This document shows positions 6,766 to 8,136 of a stretch of DNA of 8,136 nucleotides, one piece after another (within the stretch, counting starts at the first letter, position 1; the number at the start of each line of letters is the position of its first letter). This DNA comes from Tannerella sp. Lineage in GTDB: Bacteria > Bacteroidota > Bacteroidia > Bacteroidales > Tannerellaceae. Location of the stretch: the NCBI GenBank assembly GCA_031269635.1, contig JAISYY010000029.1, positions 1 through 8,136 of the forward strand. Reading direction: 5' to 3'. Under the pieces are notes generated by a model. The model was not told the origin of the DNA, did not search any database, and saw nothing but the letters and a program-made list of their open reading frames with translations. A program made the position numbers and the translations under genes.

Positions 6766-8136
6766 TTATTTCTTCCGGCGGATGTCTTTGATCTCCCTTA
6801 TGATTGGCGGCGCTAAAGGAATAAATTCTTCGCTCCGGCCCGAACGTACCGTTGTGGGATATTCGGGGACGACATCGTCCTGCAGGAACTGCTGGAAAGA
6901 ATAGTCGAAGCCGGCCAGTTTTTTGAGGCGCCTTACCTGTGCCCAGCGGCTTGGGGCGTTGAAATAGAATACGTTGTCGTTCATGCAACTGTTAAATTCC
7001 GGTCTCCAAATCCCTTTCCCGTACATGCATGCACCTTCAAACGTCCCGACCATGCTGTATTTGGGGTTATTGGCGAAGCCCTTCCATGATGTCAGTAAAA
7101 TATCATCGTAGAAATCGACGTTTTCACTCCAACCGTATTTCTTGTTATTAATAATTCTGTCTTTTATTTCCTGGGGAATCGTTTCATTCCATTGATAAAT
7201 ATATTCATCCCTTAATTTTGCAAAGCCATGACCTCCCGATTCGTGGACGACTACTTCTTTGAAAACGCGGCCTACCGGACACATGCTGATGGAAAAGCCG
7301 TTTCCGAAATCGGTATGGCTTCCGTAATAACTTATGCAAGTACCGGCATATATATACTTATTGATAGGCATAATGACCGTTATATCATCGAGTTCGACGG
7401 TTTCCAGGTCGGAAATTTCGTCGACATATTCAACGACCGTCTCTGCGTTACAATCAATTCCGGTTGAAAGGCCTCCTTCCCAAAGCGTTTCAAATTTTGT
7501 GTCGACCTTCGTCTCGGGTGATTCTATGCTGATACCTTCCTCGTTGGAGACGGCTACGACCATGTATACATTGAAGTAATCCTTGTAGTCGGTGTATGGA
7601 TAAACCGAGAAAAAATGTTCGGTCGCCGCACGCATGTCCTGTTCGTATTTTCCCGTACTTTTGATCATGTCTTTTGACGTATATCCATCGCCCATCATCA
7701 CGATGTTTACTCCATTCCCGACCGTTGCGCTTTGCAGTTTAACCACATCCTTATCGGAATAGACTTTGGGCGTATATCCGCTTTGCGTGACCGTGACGCT
7801 TTCGCTCAGGCCTCCGGCGGAAATGTTAATCGTAGCTCGGCGTGGGTTGCTGTCCGTGTTGCCGGATGCCGATATATTTAACTGAGTATCCGTTTTGTCA
7901 ATGGTAAGCCAGTCTCCGGTATTTATAATGCTGTATACCCACGAAGCCCGGTCGGTCGTGACAATGACGGATTCTCCGGACGATTCGTCAGGTAAGTTAA
8001 TCTCCGGAGCGGAGACGTACAGGTACCGGCTTTCGGTGTTACTTTCCCAGTTGCCGACGGTGACGGCGCCGTCCGATACGGTCATCGTCGCATTGAGCGT
8101 AAAGAGGCTGCTTTTTGAAGCGTCGAAGTCTTTCAC
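6766..8136 (-). CDS. BACON-domain M64 (IgA peptidase-like) zinc metallopeptidase (N-terminus missing)
   Basis: Minus-strand frame open to the window's right edge. The edge codon is GTG, but no start signal can be judged there, so the N-terminus and expected signal peptide or lipobox lie outside. Counting from the edge, about residues 42-118 form a BACON domain (Trp66, DWLTI at 75-79, Asn93, NPRRATI, ending VTVTQ at 118), a beta-sandwich common in secreted Bacteroidota enzymes. From about 125 follows a Peptidase_M64 domain: NIVMMGDGYTSKD (144-156), the zinc motif HESGGH (298-303) continuing GFAKLRDEY with Asp310, and WRPEFNSCMN near the end. The His-to-His spacing is HExxxH, as in HExxGH enzymes, rather than HExxH. 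The founding M64 member, from Clostridium ramosum, cleaves the IgA hinge; substrate here is unknown. The protein is likely exported and stops just beyond the shared hairpin, ending RRKK with no type IX sorting domain. Its promoter is not in the window. Confidence 0.92.
   Translation of the reverse strand: MKDFDASKSSLFTLNATMTVSDGAVTVGNWESNTESRYLYVSAPEINLPDESSGESVIVTTDRASWVYSIINTGDWLTIDKTDTQLNISASGNTDSNPRRATINISAGGLSESVTVTQSGYTPKVYSDKDVVKLQSATVGNGVNIVMMGDGYTSKDMIKSTGKYEQDMRAATEHFFSVYPYTDYKDYFNVYMVVAVSNEEGISIESPETKVDTKFETLWEGGLSTGIDCNAETVVEYVDEISDLETVELDDITVIMPINKYIYAGTCISYYGSHTDFGNGFSISMCPVGRVFKEVVVHESGGHGFAKLRDEYIYQWNETIPQEIKDRIINNKKYGWSENVDFYDDILLTSWKGFANNPKYSMVGTFEGACMYGKGIWRPEFNSCMNDNVFYFNAPSRWAQVRRLKKLAGFDYSFQQFLQDDVVPEYPTTVRSGRSEEFIPLAPPIIREIKDIRRKK

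Noticed and set aside
6085..6816. Long open frame on the plus strand across the HAD gene and hairpin
   Set aside because: Its translation is Arg-rich with no recognisable motif and is out of frame with a clear HAD protein; it is a by-product of G+C-rich codons.
6488..6988. Minus-strand open frame of about 166 codons through the hairpin
   Set aside because: It overlaps the M64 gene in another frame and the HAD gene antisense, crosses the terminator, and shows no domain features.
8134..8136. GTG at the right edge as the true start of the M64 gene
   Set aside because: It is only the last complete codon in the window. The expected signal peptide is missing, so the gene very likely continues beyond the edge.

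Overview
The window looks like a chromosomal segment of a member of the Bacteroidota, most likely Bacteroidales. Three things point there: a BACON domain in front of an M64 metallopeptidase, a promoter of the Bacteroidota type (TTTG, 19 bases, TATATTTG), and serine-type S1 sulfatases like those abundant in gut Bacteroidales. I cannot assign a genus. I see no tRNA, rRNA, CRISPR array, insertion sequence or phage gene, and coding density is very high.

Layout. (1) Positions 1-2727, plus strand: two S1-family sulfatases 12 bases apart, surely one transcript. The first lacks its N-terminus because the window begins inside it. The second is complete, has a signal peptide and belongs to the sulfamidase-like branch with an altered metal-site motif. 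(2) Positions 2745-2775: a well-matched Bacteroidota promoter that starts a new transcript. (3) Positions 2797-6676, plus strand: a tight three-gene operon of a three-domain Xaa-Pro aminopeptidase, a divergent POT-type peptide transporter and a HAD-IA phosphatase/phosphomutase-like protein. Both junctions are 4-base ATGA overlaps. (4) Positions 6701-6760: a 24-bp-arm inverted repeat between convergent genes, probably a bidirectional terminator. (5) Positions 6766-8136, minus strand: a BACON plus M64 metallopeptidase whose N-terminus runs off the window's right edge.

How they may work together (inference). The sulfatases would act in the periplasm to remove sulfate from host or dietary glycans. 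The M64 protein would cut proteins at or outside the cell surface. The transporter would import short peptides, and the cytosolic aminopeptidase P would open X-Pro bonds that resist ordinary aminopeptidases. This fits foraging on sulfated, proline-rich glycoproteins such as mucin or immunoglobulin. The three transcription units need not be co-regulated, however, and no SusC/SusD pair, glycoside hydrolase, sigma/anti-sigma pair or sulfatase-maturating enzyme is in view. I found no convincing new multi-gene system. The items most worth a second look are the transporter's unusual features, the HExxGH-type zinc motif, the EQG sulfatase and the long convergent hairpin.
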